From: Streptomyces lichenis | Lineage (GTDB): Bacteria > Actinomycetota > Actinomycetes > Streptomycetales > Streptomycetaceae | Reading direction: 5' to 3' | DNA: 64,000 nucleotides | Assembly (NCBI RefSeq): GCF_023218175.1 | Contig: NZ_JALPTH010000016.1 | Coordinates: 108,714 to 172,713 of the forward strand | Translations under genes and position numbers: made by a program | Part shown: piece after piece, positions 1 through 8,816 of the stretch | Layout: the number at the start of each line of letters is the position of its first letter | Position numbering within the stretch: the stretch's first letter is position 1 | Notes under the pieces: generated by a model | Databases searched by the model: none | Told to the model about the DNA's origin: nothing | What the model saw: the letters and a program-made list of their open reading frames with translations, nothing else

Positions 1-151
1 ACCGGGAGCAGTACGGCGCGCCGGCACGGCTCGCTGGTCCGCGTCCGCCGTTCCCGCGGTGTGGCGCCCGGACCTCCGGCCAGTGCCCGACGGTCCACTC
101 GCGGAAGGCCGGATACTCGCAGCCCGCGCAGGTGATCGGGACGACCTGTGA
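1..151 (-). other. coding-like flank after the acyl-CoA dehydrogenase
   Basis: Read on the minus strand in the same frame as the dehydrogenase, the sequence after its TGA stays open to the window edge. It keeps a strong third-position G/C bias and contains a CxxC pair (CAGCEYPAFREW). I see no ATG, GTG or TTG in frame after the stop. It may be the beginning of a small zinc-binding protein with an unusual start, a gene whose start I misjudge, or chance. The rest lies outside the window. Confidence 0.25.
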
Positions 152-1309
152 TCAGTACGACTTGGGCAGGCCCAGGGTCTGGTGGGAGACGTAGTTGAGG
201 ATCATCTCCCGGCTGACCGGGGCGATCCGCGCCACCCGGGAGGCGGTGATCAGCTCGGCCAGCCCGAACTCGCGGGTCAGCCCGTTGCCGCCGAGGGTGT
301 GCACGGCCTGGTCCACCGCCCGTACACAGGCCTCCCCGGCCGCGTACTTGGCCATGTTGGCCGCCTCGCCCGCGCCGAGGTCGTCGCCCGCGTCATAGAG
401 GTGGGCCGCCTTCTGCATCATCAACCGGGCCAGCTCCAGCTCGATATGGGCCTGCGCGAGCGGATGGGCGATGGCCTGGTGGGCGCCGATCGGGGTCTTC
501 CAGACCTGGCGCTCCTTGGCGTAGCCGAGGGCCTTGGCGAGCGCGTGGCGGCCCATGCCGACGGCGAACGCGGCGGTCATGATGCGTTCCGGGTTGAGGC
601 CGGCGAACAGCTGGAGCAGCCCCGCGTCCTCGTCCCCGACCAGGGCGTCGGCGGGCAGCCGTACGTCGTCCAGCACCAGCTCGAACTGACGCTCGTGGGC
701 GCGCAGTTCCATGTCGATGGCGCGGCGCTGGAAGCCCTGCGCGTCCCGGGGGACGACGAACAGACAGGGCTTCAGCTTCCCTGTGCGGGCGTCCTCGGTG
801 CGGCCGACGATCAGGGTGGACTCGGCGATGTCCACGCCCGAGACGAACACCTTGCGCCCGGTGAGCAGCCAGCCGCCGCCGTCCGGATCGCGCCGAGCGG
901 TGGTGGTGATCCGGTGCGAGTTGGACCCGGCGTCCGGCTCGGTGATGCCGAAGGCCATGGTCCGGCTGCCGTCCGCCAGCCCCGGCAGCCAGCGGGCCTT
1001 CTGCTCCTCGGTGCCGAAGCGGGCGATCACCGTGCCGCAGATCGCGGGCGAGACGATCATCATCAGCAGGGGGCATCCGGCGGCGCCCAGTTCCTCCAGT
1101 ACGAGGGAGAGTTCGGTCATGCCGCCGCCCCCGCCGCCGTACTCCTCGGGCAGGTTGACGCCCAGATAGCCGAGCTTCCCGGCCTCCGCCCAAACGGCGT
1201 CCCGCTCCTCCGCCGCATGGGTGCGGCCGTGCCGGGCGCCGAACGCGGCGACGGCGGCCCGTAGCGCGGACTGCTCCTCGGTCTCCACCACGGCATTGCT
1301 GCTGGTCAC
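152..1309 (-). CDS. acyl-CoA dehydrogenase
   Basis: This FAD-dependent enzyme introduces the 2,3 double bond into an acyl-CoA and passes electrons to ETF. The 385 residues match the family's usual length. The signature ITEPDAGSNSHR lies near residue 122, the FAD/substrate region VFVSGVDIAES near 155, and a C-terminal HTLGGNGLTREFGL block near 338. The candidate catalytic Glu is in SREMILN near residue 367. The GTG start sits 7 nt after a GAGGAGG ribosome binding site that overlaps the end of the carboxylase alpha gene, with 2 nt between the genes. It is the last gene of a five-gene minus-strand operon, which suggests a branched-chain or terpenoid acyl-CoA substrate. The exact substrate cannot be read from sequence. 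Confidence 0.93.
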   Translation of the reverse strand: MTSSNAVVETEEQSALRAAVAAFGARHGRTHAAEERDAVWAEAGKLGYLGVNLPEEYGGGGGGMTELSLVLEELGAAGCPLLMMIVSPAICGTVIARFGTEEQKARWLPGLADGSRTMAFGITEPDAGSNSHRITTTARRDPDGGGWLLTGRKVFVSGVDIAESTLIVGRTEDARTGKLKPCLFVVPRDAQGFQRRAIDMELRAHERQFELVLDDVRLPADALVGDEDAGLLQLFAGLNPERIMTAAFAVGMGRHALAKALGYAKERQVWKTPIGAHQAIAHPLAQAHIELELARLMMQKAAHLYDAGDDLGAGEAANMAKYAAGEACVRAVDQAVHTLGGNGLTREFGLAELITASRVARIAPVSREMILNYVSHQTLGLPKSY

Positions 1310-1311
1310 GG

Positions 1312-3309
1312 TTAAGCCTCCTCCTGGACGACGGCGAGCAGGGCGCCGACCTCGACCTGGCGGCCGGGGGCGGTGTGGAGCGCGGTGAGCGTGCCGGAGG
1401 CGGGAGCGGTGACGCGGTGCTCCATCTTCATGGCCTCCAGCCAGACGAGCGGCTGCCCGGCCGCCACCCGGTCACCGAGGGCGAGCTCCGCCACCCGGGT
1501 GACGGTGCCGGGCATGGGCGCGAGCAGCGAACCGGGCGCGGTGCGCTCGGCGGGGTCGGTGAAGCGGGGGCGGGGGGTGAGGCGGTACGCGGTGGTGGCG
1601 GTGTCCACGTGGACAGGGCCGTCGGCGGCCGCCGCGACCCGGTACGGGCGGGTGACGCCGCCCACCTCCAGCCGGACCAGCCCGGGGGCGACCGCGACGG
1701 CCCGGACCTCCGGGTGGGAGTCCACCGTGAAGTCGCCCCTGGTGTGCCGGTAGCGGACCTCGTGGTCGCCGTAGCGGGCGGTCTGCGGCTGGGAGGGCAG
1801 GTTGCGGAAGGCGCCGAAGCGGCCGGTACGGGACGAGGCGGCGGCCAGCGCGGCGGCGACCGCCGCGTACTCCTCCCCGGGGGCCGGTGCGGTCAGCCCG
1901 TCCAGATGGCGGCCGTAGAAGCCGGTGTCCATGGCCCCGGCCGCGAACTCCGGGTGGCGCAGGGAGCGGACCAGCAGTTCGCGGTTGGTGACCGGGCCGT
2001 GGACGCGGGCCCGTTCCAGGGCGGCGGCCAGTCGCCGTACCGCCTCGGCGCGGGTGGGCGCAGAGGCGACGACCTTGGCGAGCAGGGCGTCGTAGTGGAC
2101 GGTGACGGTGTCCCCGTCCGCGTATCCGGCGTCGACCCGGATGCCGTCCGGGGCCGGGATCTGGAGGCGGTGCAGTACGCCGGTGCCGGGGGCGAAGTCC
2201 CGGGCCGGGTCCTCGGCGTAGAGCCGGGCCTCCACCGCGTGCCCACCGGGGGCGGGCGGCGCGGCCGGGAGGGCGGCGCCCTCGGCGCAGGCCAGTTGGA
2301 GGGCGACCAGGTCGATGCCGAACACCGCCTCGGTGACCGGGTGTTCGACCTGGAGGCGGGTGTTCATCTCCAGGAAGTACGCCTTGCCGCCCGCGACCAG
2401 GAACTCCACCGTCCCCGCCCCGGTGTAGCCGACGGCCCGGGCGGCCGCCACCGCCGCCTCGTCCAGGGCGGCCCGCAGCCCCTCGTCCAGCCCGGGCGCG
2501 GGCGCCTCCTCGATCACCTTCTGGTGGCGGCGCTGGAGCGAGCAGTCCCGGGTGCCAAGGGTCCACACCGTGCCGTGCGCGTCGGCGAGGACCTGCACCT
2601 CCACATGGCGGCCGCGCTCCAGATACGGCTCGGCGAACACCTCGCCGTCCCCGAAGGCCGCCCGGGCCTCGGCCCTGGCCGCCGCCAGCTCACCGTCCAG
2701 GTCGGCCATCTCCCGTACCACCCGCATACCGCGCCCACCGCCGCCCGCCGCCGCCTTCAGCAGCAGCGGCAGATCGGCCCCGGTGGCCGCCGCCGGGTCC
2801 ACCGGGGCGAGCAGCGGCACCCCGGCGGCGGCCATCAGCTCCTTGGCCCGGGTCTTGGAGGCCATCGCCTCGATCGCCTTGGGCGGCGGGCCCACCCAGA
2901 CCAGGCCGGCGTCCAGCACCGCGCGGGCGAAGTCGGCGTTCTCGGAGAGGAAGCCGTACCCCGGATGGACCGCGTCCGCCCCGGCGGCCAGCGCGGCGGC
3001 CACCACCAGGTCGGCGCGGAGGTAGGTGTCGGCGGGCGCGGCCCCCGGCAGCCGTACCGCCGCGTCCGCCTCCCGTACGTGCAGGGCCCCGGCGTCCGGG
3101 TCGGAGTGCACGGCGACGGTGGAGATGCCCAGCTCACGGCAGGTGCGGAAGACCCGGCAGGCGATCTCGCCCCGGTTGGCGACCAGCAAGCTGGAGATCA
3201 GGGGATTCATCGGATCCATGGGCTTCATCGGATCCGTGGGATCCGTGGGATCCGTGGGATCCGTGGGATCCGTGGGATCCGTGGGATTCATGGGATTCAT
3301 GGGATTCAT
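1312..3309 (-). CDS. acyl-CoA carboxylase alpha subunit (biotin carboxylase + BCCP)
   Basis: This subunit carboxylates biotin using ATP and bicarbonate and carries the biotin to the carboxyltransferase encoded just upstream. The N-terminal biotin carboxylase domain begins LLVANRGEIACRVF. A Gly-rich ATP-grasp loop (KAAAGGGGRGM) and EMNTRLQVEHPVTE follow. The C-terminal carrier domain holds EAMKMEH with the biotinylated Lys near residue 628 of 665. I place the start at the ATG at 3309 because GAGGGG lies 4 nt upstream, overlapping the TGA of the beta subunit. This start puts a run of twelve three-residue repeats (MNP/TDP/MKP/MDP) ahead of the conserved domain. An ATG inside the last repeat units would remove most of them. 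The pairing with beta subunit and dehydrogenase resembles methylcrotonyl- or geranyl-CoA carboxylase operons. Confidence 0.92.
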   Translation of the reverse strand: MNPMNPMNPTDPTDPTDPTDPTDPTDPMKPMDPMNPLISSLLVANRGEIACRVFRTCRELGISTVAVHSDPDAGALHVREADAAVRLPGAAPADTYLRADLVVAAALAAGADAVHPGYGFLSENADFARAVLDAGLVWVGPPPKAIEAMASKTRAKELMAAAGVPLLAPVDPAAATGADLPLLLKAAAGGGGRGMRVVREMADLDGELAAARAEARAAFGDGEVFAEPYLERGRHVEVQVLADAHGTVWTLGTRDCSLQRRHQKVIEEAPAPGLDEGLRAALDEAAVAAARAVGYTGAGTVEFLVAGGKAYFLEMNTRLQVEHPVTEAVFGIDLVALQLACAEGAALPAAPPAPGGHAVEARLYAEDPARDFAPGTGVLHRLQIPAPDGIRVDAGYADGDTVTVHYDALLAKVVASAPTRAEAVRRLAAALERARVHGPVTNRELLVRSLRHPEFAAGAMDTGFYGRHLDGLTAPAPGEEYAAVAAALAAASSRTGRFGAFRNLPSQPQTARYGDHEVRYRHTRGDFTVDSHPEVRAVAVAPGLVRLEVGGVTRPYRVAAAADGPVHVDTATTAYRLTPRPRFTDPAERTAPGSLLAPMPGTVTRVAELALGDRVAAGQPLVWLEAMKMEHRVTAPASGTLTALHTAPGRQVEVGALLAVVQEEA
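3202..3309 (-). repeat. 9-bp tandem repeat at the carboxylase alpha start
   Basis: Twelve consecutive 9-bp units of the form ATGAATCCC or ACGGATCCC (coding strand) occupy the first 108 bases of the alpha subunit gene. Six central units are identical ACGGATCCC copies. Several outer units carry ATG, so they offer alternative in-frame starts. Because the unit is a multiple of three, copy-number change alters N-terminal length without shifting frame. Confidence 0.9.
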
Positions 3310-3317
3310 CGGGCCCC

Positions 3318-4916
3318 TCACATCCGGAAGACGCCGAAGCCGCCGCGCACGCCCTGGTACGGGGCGGTGTGCACGGCCGACAGGCACAGGCCGAGGACGG
3401 TGCGGGTGTCGCGCGGGTCGATGACCCCGTCGTCGTACAGCCGCCCGGACAGGAACATCGGCAGCGACTCCGCCTCCACCTGCTGCTCCACCATGGCGCG
3501 CAGCGCCGCGTCGCCCTCGTCGTCATAGGGCTGCCCCTTGGCGGCGGCCGAGGCGCGGGCCACGATCGACAGCACCCCGGCGAGCTGCTGGGGACCCATC
3601 ACGGCCGACTTGGCGCTCGGCCAGGCGAACAGGAAGCGCGGGTCGTAGGCGCGACCGCACATGCCGTAGTGCCCGGCCCCGTAGGAGGCGCCGACCAGCA
3701 CCGACAGATGCGGGACCGTGGAGTTGGCCACCGCGTTGATCATCATCGAGCCGTGTTTGACGATGCCGCCCTGCTCGTACTCCCGGCCCACCATGTAGCC
3801 GGTGGTGTTGTGCAGGAACAGCAGCGGGATGTCCCGCTGGTTGGCGAGCTGGATGAACTGGGCGGCCTTCTGCGACTCCTGGCTGAACAGCACCCCCTGG
3901 GCGTTGGCGAGCACCCCGACCGGATAGCCGTGCAGCGCGGCCCACCCGGTCACCAGGCTGGTCCCGTACAGCGGCTTGAACTCGTCGAAGTCCGAGCCGT
4001 CCACGATCCGGGCGATCACCTCGCGCGGGTCGAAGGGGGTGCGCAGATCGCCCGGGACGATGCCGAGCAGCTCCTCCGGGTCGTACGTCGGCGGCTCGGC
4101 AGGCGGAGGATCGGCGTACGCCTTGCGGTGGCCGAGCCGGGCCACGATCCGCCGTGCCTGCCGGATGGCGTCATGCTCGTCCACCGCGTAGTGGTCGGCC
4201 AGCCCGCTGGTCCGGGCGTGCATCCGCGCCCCGCCCAGCGACTCGTCGTCGCTCTCCTCCCCGGTGGCCATCTTCACCAGCGGCGGTCCACCCAGGAACA
4301 CCTTGGAGCGCCCGTCGATCATCACCGTGTGGTCGGACATCCCGGGGACGTACGCGCCGCCCGCCGTCGAGTTGCCGAAGACCACCGCGATGGTCGGTAT
4401 CCCGGCCGCCGACAGCCGGGTGATGTCCCGGAAGAGCGCGCCACCGGGGATGAAGATCTCCTTCTGGGAGGGCAGATCGGCGCCCCCGGACTCCACCAGC
4501 GCGATGCACGGCAGCCGGTTGGCGCGGGCGATCTCGTTGGCCCGCAGCGCCTTCTTCAGCGTCCAGGGGTTGGACGAACCACCGCGTACCGTCGGGTCGT
4601 TGGCGGTGATCAGGCACTCCACGCCCTCGACCACCCCGATCCCGGTGACCATCGAGCCGCCCACCGGGTAGTCGCTGCCCCAGGCGGCGAGCGGGGACAG
4701 CTCCAGGAAGGGCGCGTCCGGGTCGAGCAGCAGCTCGATCCGCTCCCGGGCGAGCAGCTTGCCGCGCGAGCGGTGCCGGGCGGTGTACTTCTCGCCGCCG
4801 CCCGCGAGCGCCTTGGCGTGCTCGGCGTCCAGGGCGGCCAGCTTCTCCAGCATGGTGTCCCGGTTGGCGGTGAACTCCTCGGCGGCCGGGTCGAGTCGGG
4901 AGCCGATCACGGTCAC
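3318..4916 (-). CDS. acyl-CoA carboxylase beta subunit (carboxyltransferase)
   Basis: This is the carboxyltransferase that moves CO2 from biotin to an acyl-CoA. At 532 residues it has the usual two-half crotonase-like architecture. Visible blocks are TARHRSRGKLLARERIELLL near residue 45, a central ESGGADLPSQ region, and VGASYGAGHYGMCGRAYDPRF in the C-terminal half, which resembles the beta subunits of methylcrotonyl/geranyl-CoA carboxylases more than propionyl-CoA ones. The GTG start overlaps the TGA of the AtuA-like gene (GTGA), indicating translational coupling. It ends 8 nt before the alpha subunit start. The substrate call is inference. Confidence 0.92.
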   Translation of the reverse strand: MTVIGSRLDPAAEEFTANRDTMLEKLAALDAEHAKALAGGGEKYTARHRSRGKLLARERIELLLDPDAPFLELSPLAAWGSDYPVGGSMVTGIGVVEGVECLITANDPTVRGGSSNPWTLKKALRANEIARANRLPCIALVESGGADLPSQKEIFIPGGALFRDITRLSAAGIPTIAVVFGNSTAGGAYVPGMSDHTVMIDGRSKVFLGGPPLVKMATGEESDDESLGGARMHARTSGLADHYAVDEHDAIRQARRIVARLGHRKAYADPPPAEPPTYDPEELLGIVPGDLRTPFDPREVIARIVDGSDFDEFKPLYGTSLVTGWAALHGYPVGVLANAQGVLFSQESQKAAQFIQLANQRDIPLLFLHNTTGYMVGREYEQGGIVKHGSMMINAVANSTVPHLSVLVGASYGAGHYGMCGRAYDPRFLFAWPSAKSAVMGPQQLAGVLSIVARASAAAKGQPYDDEGDAALRAMVEQQVEAESLPMFLSGRLYDDGVIDPRDTRTVLGLCLSAVHTAPYQGVRGGFGVFRM

Positions 4917-6601
4917 AGCAGGGCCTCCGGTATGTCGAGGTGGCGGGCGCGCAGCCATTCGCCGAGCGCCTTGGCCTGCGGGTCGAACCGGGCCTGGGCG
5001 GCGACGCCCTCACCGAGCAGCCCGGCCACGGTGAAGTTCAGCGCCCGCAGGTTCGGCAGCAGATGCCGCCGCACGGGCAGGTCGGCCGTCTCCGGCAGCA
5101 GTTCGCGGAAGCGGTCGACGGTGAGGGCGTGGGCCAGCCACCGCCAGCCGGCCTCGTCCCGGGCCCACACCCCCACATTGGCGTCCCCGCCCTTGTCCCC
5201 GCTGCGGGCCCCGGCCACCACCCCGAGCGGCGCCCGCCGCACCGGCCCGGGAGGCAGCGGCGGCGGCGACTCCGGTACGGGGACGGGCTCGGGCTCCCTC
5301 GCATCCGGCGGGTCCGGCACGATGACCCGCTCCCCGTCCGGCAGCACCGCCGTGTGCGCGACCGCGCCCCGCTCCACGTACCCCGCCTCGAACACCCCGT
5401 AGGGGGCGCCCTTCCCCGGCGGCGCGGTCAGATGGAAGCCCGGGTAGCTGGCAAGGGCCAGCTCCACCGCCGCCCCGCTGACCGCCCGTCCCACCCGCTC
5501 CGGGTCCTGGTCGCGGACGACGAGCCGGAGCAGGGCGCTGGCGGTCTCCTCGGTGGCCGCGTCGGGGCGGTCGGTGCGGGCCAGCTCCCAGCGCACGTCG
5601 GCCGTCCCGCCGAGCGCCTGGGACATCTGCTCCTTCACCAACTCCGCCTTGGCCTCGATGTCCAGCCCCGTGAGGACGAAGACGACCTCGTTGCGCCAGC
5701 CGCCGAGGCGGGTGGTGCCGGTCTTGAGCCGGGGCGGCGGGGCCTCGCCCCGTACCCCGGAGATCCGCACCCGGTCCGGGCCGTCCTGCGCCAGCCGTAC
5801 GGAGTCCAGCCGCAGGGTCACATCCGGCCCGGGGTAGCGGGCGCCCGCCGTCTCGTACAGCAACTGGGCGGTGACCGTGCCGATGTCCACCAGCCCGCCG
5901 GTGCCGGGGTGCTTGGTGATCACCGAGCACCCGTCCGCGTCGATCTCGGCGAGGGGGAAGCCCGGGTGCCGGAGGTCGTGTCCGTTCCCGGCCCCCTCGG
6001 CGAAGAAGGCGTAGTTGCCGCCGGTGGCCTGGGTGCCGCACTCCAGTACGTGCCCGGCGGCGACCGCGCCCGCGAGCCGGTCGTACTCCTTGGGGCCCCA
6101 GTCGAACCACCAGGCGGCCGGGCCGCTGACCAGCGCCGCGTCGGTGATCCGCCCGGTGACCACCACATCGGCCCCGGCCCGCAGGCAGGCGGTGACCCCG
6201 GCGCCGCCGAGGTAGGCGTTGGCGGTCAGCGCCCCCTCGGGCGGCGGGAGGCGGTCGCCCTCCACATGGGCGATACGGATCCCCGGAAGGCCCAGCCGTT
6301 CCGCGAGCGCGCGCAGGGCGGCGGCGAGGCCGGCCGGGTTCAGCCCGCCCGCGTTGGCGACGATCCTGACCCCCTGGTCGTGGGCCAGGCCCAAGCCCTC
6401 CTCCATCTGCCGCAGAAAGGTCTTGGCGTACCCGAGGGAGGGGTCCTTGAGGCTGTCCCGGCCGAGGATGAGCAGGGTCAGCTCGGCGAGGTAGTCCCCG
6501 GTGAGGACGTCCAGCCCGCCGCCGGTCAGCATCTCCCGGACGGCGTCGAACCGGTCGCCGTAGAAGCCGGAGGCGTTGCCGATCCGCAGCGGGGCCCTCA
6601 T
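4913..6601 (-). CDS. AtuA-like acyclic terpene utilization family protein (DUF1446)
   Basis: The 562-residue protein begins with RIGNASGFYGDR, typical of the AtuA/DUF1446 family found in citronellol/geraniol utilization clusters and in other actinobacterial acyl-CoA operons. Residues 1 to about 440 form the DUF1446 part, with VANAGGLNPAGLA near residue 82. The last 100 residues (VVAGARSGDKGGDANVGVWAR) look like the AtuA C-terminal ferredoxin-fold domain. The biochemical activity of the family is poorly established. ATGA overlap with the upstream gene and GTGA overlap with the downstream gene make it the centre of a coupled operon. Its presence beside a carboxylase and a dehydrogenase supports branched or terpenoid acyl-CoA breakdown. 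Confidence 0.85.
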   Translation of the reverse strand: MRAPLRIGNASGFYGDRFDAVREMLTGGGLDVLTGDYLAELTLLILGRDSLKDPSLGYAKTFLRQMEEGLGLAHDQGVRIVANAGGLNPAGLAAALRALAERLGLPGIRIAHVEGDRLPPPEGALTANAYLGGAGVTACLRAGADVVVTGRITDAALVSGPAAWWFDWGPKEYDRLAGAVAAGHVLECGTQATGGNYAFFAEGAGNGHDLRHPGFPLAEIDADGCSVITKHPGTGGLVDIGTVTAQLLYETAGARYPGPDVTLRLDSVRLAQDGPDRVRISGVRGEAPPPRLKTGTTRLGGWRNEVVFVLTGLDIEAKAELVKEQMSQALGGTADVRWELARTDRPDAATEETASALLRLVVRDQDPERVGRAVSGAAVELALASYPGFHLTAPPGKGAPYGVFEAGYVERGAVAHTAVLPDGERVIVPDPPDAREPEPVPVPESPPPLPPGPVRRAPLGVVAGARSGDKGGDANVGVWARDEAGWRWLAHALTVDRFRELLPETADLPVRRHLLPNLRALNFTVAGLLGEGVAAQARFDPQAKALGEWLRARHLDIPEALL

Positions 6602-7410
6602 GCGGGTGCCTCGGCCCTGGTGGCGGGCCGCCCTCGCCCCGGCGGTCCGGCGAAGGCCTGGGCGATGTCCAGCCAGTGGTCGGCGTCGGCGCCCTCCGCG
6701 CGCAGGGCCAGGTCGGCGCGGTGGGCCCGCTGGGTGGCGAGCAGGCAGAAGTCGAGTGCGGGGCCGGTGACCTTCTGGGGCGCGTCCTCGGGCCCGTACG
6801 CCCAGAGGGCGCCGTCGGGGGCGGTCAGCTCCACCCGGAACGGGGCGGCCGGCGGGCGCAGGCCCCGTACCGCGTACGCGTAGTCCCGGGCCCGTACGCC
6901 GATCCAGGCGACATGCCGCAGCCGCGCCGTGGGCTTCCGTACGACGCCCAGCGCATCCGCCACGTCCTGCCCGTGCGCCCAGGTCTCCATCAGCCGCGCG
7001 GTCGCCAGCGAGGTGACCGACATCGGCGGGCCGTACCAGGGGAAGCGGGCCCCGGCCGGGGCGGCCCGCAGGGCCTCCTGCAACCGCTCGCGCCCCTCCC
7101 GCCAGCGGGCCAGCAACTCCCCCGGCTCCCGCGCGGCCCCCGCCTCCGCCCCCTCGTCCACAAAGGACTCCGGTGCCTCCGCCGCCCTGGCGACATGACC
7201 GGCGAAGGCGTCCGGGTCGGTGGCGGCGAGCAGCGCGGCGCTGTCGGTCCAGGCCAGATGGGCGATCTGGTGGGCGACGGTCCAGCCGGGAGCGGGGGTG
7301 GGCGCGGCCCAGACGTCCGGCCGGCCGCCGGAAGGGATTCCCGCCACCAGGCGGTCCAGCTCCTCGCTCTCCTCACGCAGGTCATCGAGGACCGGTGCGG
7401 CGTCGGACAC
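6598..7410 (-). CDS. TIGR03084-type DinB/maleylpyruvate isomerase-like protein
   Basis: The 270-residue protein is of the DinB-fold type that in actinobacteria includes mycothiol-dependent isomerases and transferases. The candidate metal-binding histidines lie in TVAHQIAHLAWTDSA near residue 48 and METWAHGQDVADAL near 155. The GTG start at 7410 is preferred over the longer reading because GGAGGG lies 8 nt upstream. It is the first gene of the operon and overlaps the AtuA-like gene by ATGA. A role in handling a thiol adduct or an intermediate of the same acyl-CoA pathway is possible, but nothing in the sequence fixes the reaction. Confidence 0.8.
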   Translation of the reverse strand: MSDAAPVLDDLREESEELDRLVAGIPSGGRPDVWAAPTPAPGWTVAHQIAHLAWTDSAALLAATDPDAFAGHVARAAEAPESFVDEGAEAGAAREPGELLARWREGRERLQEALRAAPAGARFPWYGPPMSVTSLATARLMETWAHGQDVADALGVVRKPTARLRHVAWIGVRARDYAYAVRGLRPPAAPFRVELTAPDGALWAYGPEDAPQKVTGPALDFCLLATQRAHRADLALRAEGADADHWLDIAQAFAGPPGRGRPATRAEAPA

Positions 7411-7527
7411 GGTGCGCTCCCTCCGGGACGGCACGGACACACCACGGCCGCCCGGCGGTCAGGGCGTGGGAGCCCGGCCGTCGGCACGGCGGTGCGTGTC
7501 CCGGAGCATGGCAGCGCCCGGATAAAC

Positions 7528-7546
7528 AATCAAGCGTGCTTGCTTT
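7528..7546. promoter_or_regulatory. candidate TetR-type operator of the acyl-CoA operon
   Basis: The palindrome CAAGC-GT-GCTTG at 7531-7542 lies in an AT-richer patch about 120 bp upstream of the operon's first start and overlaps the stop codon of the EamA gene. Half-sites of the CAAGC/GCTTG type are known for TetR-family regulators of fatty acid and acyl-CoA genes in actinobacteria. No TetR gene lies beside it, so a regulator elsewhere is implied. Confidence 0.45.
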
Positions 7547-8534
7547 ACTTCTGGCCACGCGCGGGCTCGGTGGGCCCGGCCGCCAACCGCGCCTGGGAGC
7601 GCACCGCACCGATGCTGGCCGCGATGACCAGCGCGATCGCGAACGCCTCCAGGAGGTGGAGCCCCTGCCCCAGCACCAGGAGTCCCGCGATCGCGGCGAT
7701 GGCCGGTTCCAGGCTCATCAGCACCGCGAAGGTGGGCGCGGGCAGCCGCCGCAGGGCCAGCAGCTCCAGCGTGTACGGCAGCACCGACGACATCAGCGCG
7801 ACCGCCAGCCCCAGGGCGATGGTGGACGGCACCAGCAACCTGCCCCCCGCCTCCCACACCCCGAACGGCAGACTGATCACCGCGCCCACGGCCATGGCCA
7901 GCGCCAGCCCGTCGGCCTGCGGGAACCGCCGCCCGGTGCGGGCGCTGAACACGATGTACGCGGCCCACATCACGCCCGCGCCGAGGGCGAACGCGGCCCC
8001 GGCCGGATCCAGCCGGCCGAACCCGCCGCCACTGAGCAGCGCGACCCCGCCCAGCGCCAGGGCGGCCCAGACCAGGTTCACCAGCCGCCGGGACGCCACC
8101 ACGGACAGCACCAGCGGGCCCAGCACCTCCAGGGTGACGGCCGGGCCGAGCGGGATGCGGTCCACCGCCTGGTAGAAGAGGATGTTCATCCCGGCCAGGG
8201 CGACACCGAAGGCGACCACCGTCCCCCAGTCGGCGCGCCCGTACCCGCGCAGCCGGGGGCGGCAGACCACCAGCAGCACCCCGGCCGCCAGCAGCAGCCG
8301 CAGCGTCACCACGCCCAGCGCCCCGGCGCGCGGCATCAGCATCACCGCGATCGCCGCGCCGAACTGCACCGAGAACCCACCCGCGACCACCAGCGCCACC
8401 GGCCCGAGCCGCCGCCCCGCTCCCGTCCGCTCCCCGCCTCGCCCCGGGCGCGCGGCGACGCTCTCCGGCAGCGACACGGCGGACGCGTCCGCGGACAGGC
8501 CTGCGGCGGCTTCGCTTCGGGCGGCGTCGTTCAC
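7545..8534 (-). CDS. EamA-family (DMT) transporter
   Basis: A drug/metabolite-transporter membrane protein with about ten hydrophobic segments arranged as two EamA repeats. It resembles RhtA-type amino acid or metabolite exporters. Segments run from GPVALVVAGGFSVQFGAAIAVML to FAIALVIAASIGAVRS, and the second repeat has LMSSVLPYTLELLALRRL. I favour the GTG at 8534 (329 residues), with GAGG about 8 nt upstream. An ATG at 8588 would add 18 residues of low-complexity sequence. Substrate unknown. It stands alone, and its 3' end overlaps the operator candidate of the next operon. Confidence 0.82.
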   Translation of the reverse strand: MNDAARSEAAAGLSADASAVSLPESVAARPGRGGERTGAGRRLGPVALVVAGGFSVQFGAAIAVMLMPRAGALGVVTLRLLLAAGVLLVVCRPRLRGYGRADWGTVVAFGVALAGMNILFYQAVDRIPLGPAVTLEVLGPLVLSVVASRRLVNLVWAALALGGVALLSGGGFGRLDPAGAAFALGAGVMWAAYIVFSARTGRRFPQADGLALAMAVGAVISLPFGVWEAGGRLLVPSTIALGLAVALMSSVLPYTLELLALRRLPAPTFAVLMSLEPAIAAIAGLLVLGQGLHLLEAFAIALVIAASIGAVRSQARLAAGPTEPARGQK

Positions 8535-8816
8535 CGGGGAGCCTCGGGCTTTCTGTGCGGGTGGGGGCAGTAAGGGATCAAGGTCCATTGAAGTGGACCA
8601 GTCAGCGCAACATACTGCACCGCCATCCTGGGACTCCAGCGGCTTTCCCCGCGGTCCGCCATCCGGGATGCCGTGCCCCTCGTCTCCACGGTAAAGGCCG
8701 TCGGCCGGGGCCGTCGCGACGGGCCGGTGCCGGGCGGCCCGTCGCGCAGAGGCGGCCCTGACAGCAGCATCCCGCTCTTCTGTCGCTGCGGTGGCGGCCG
8801 AGCCGTCGGGGGACCC

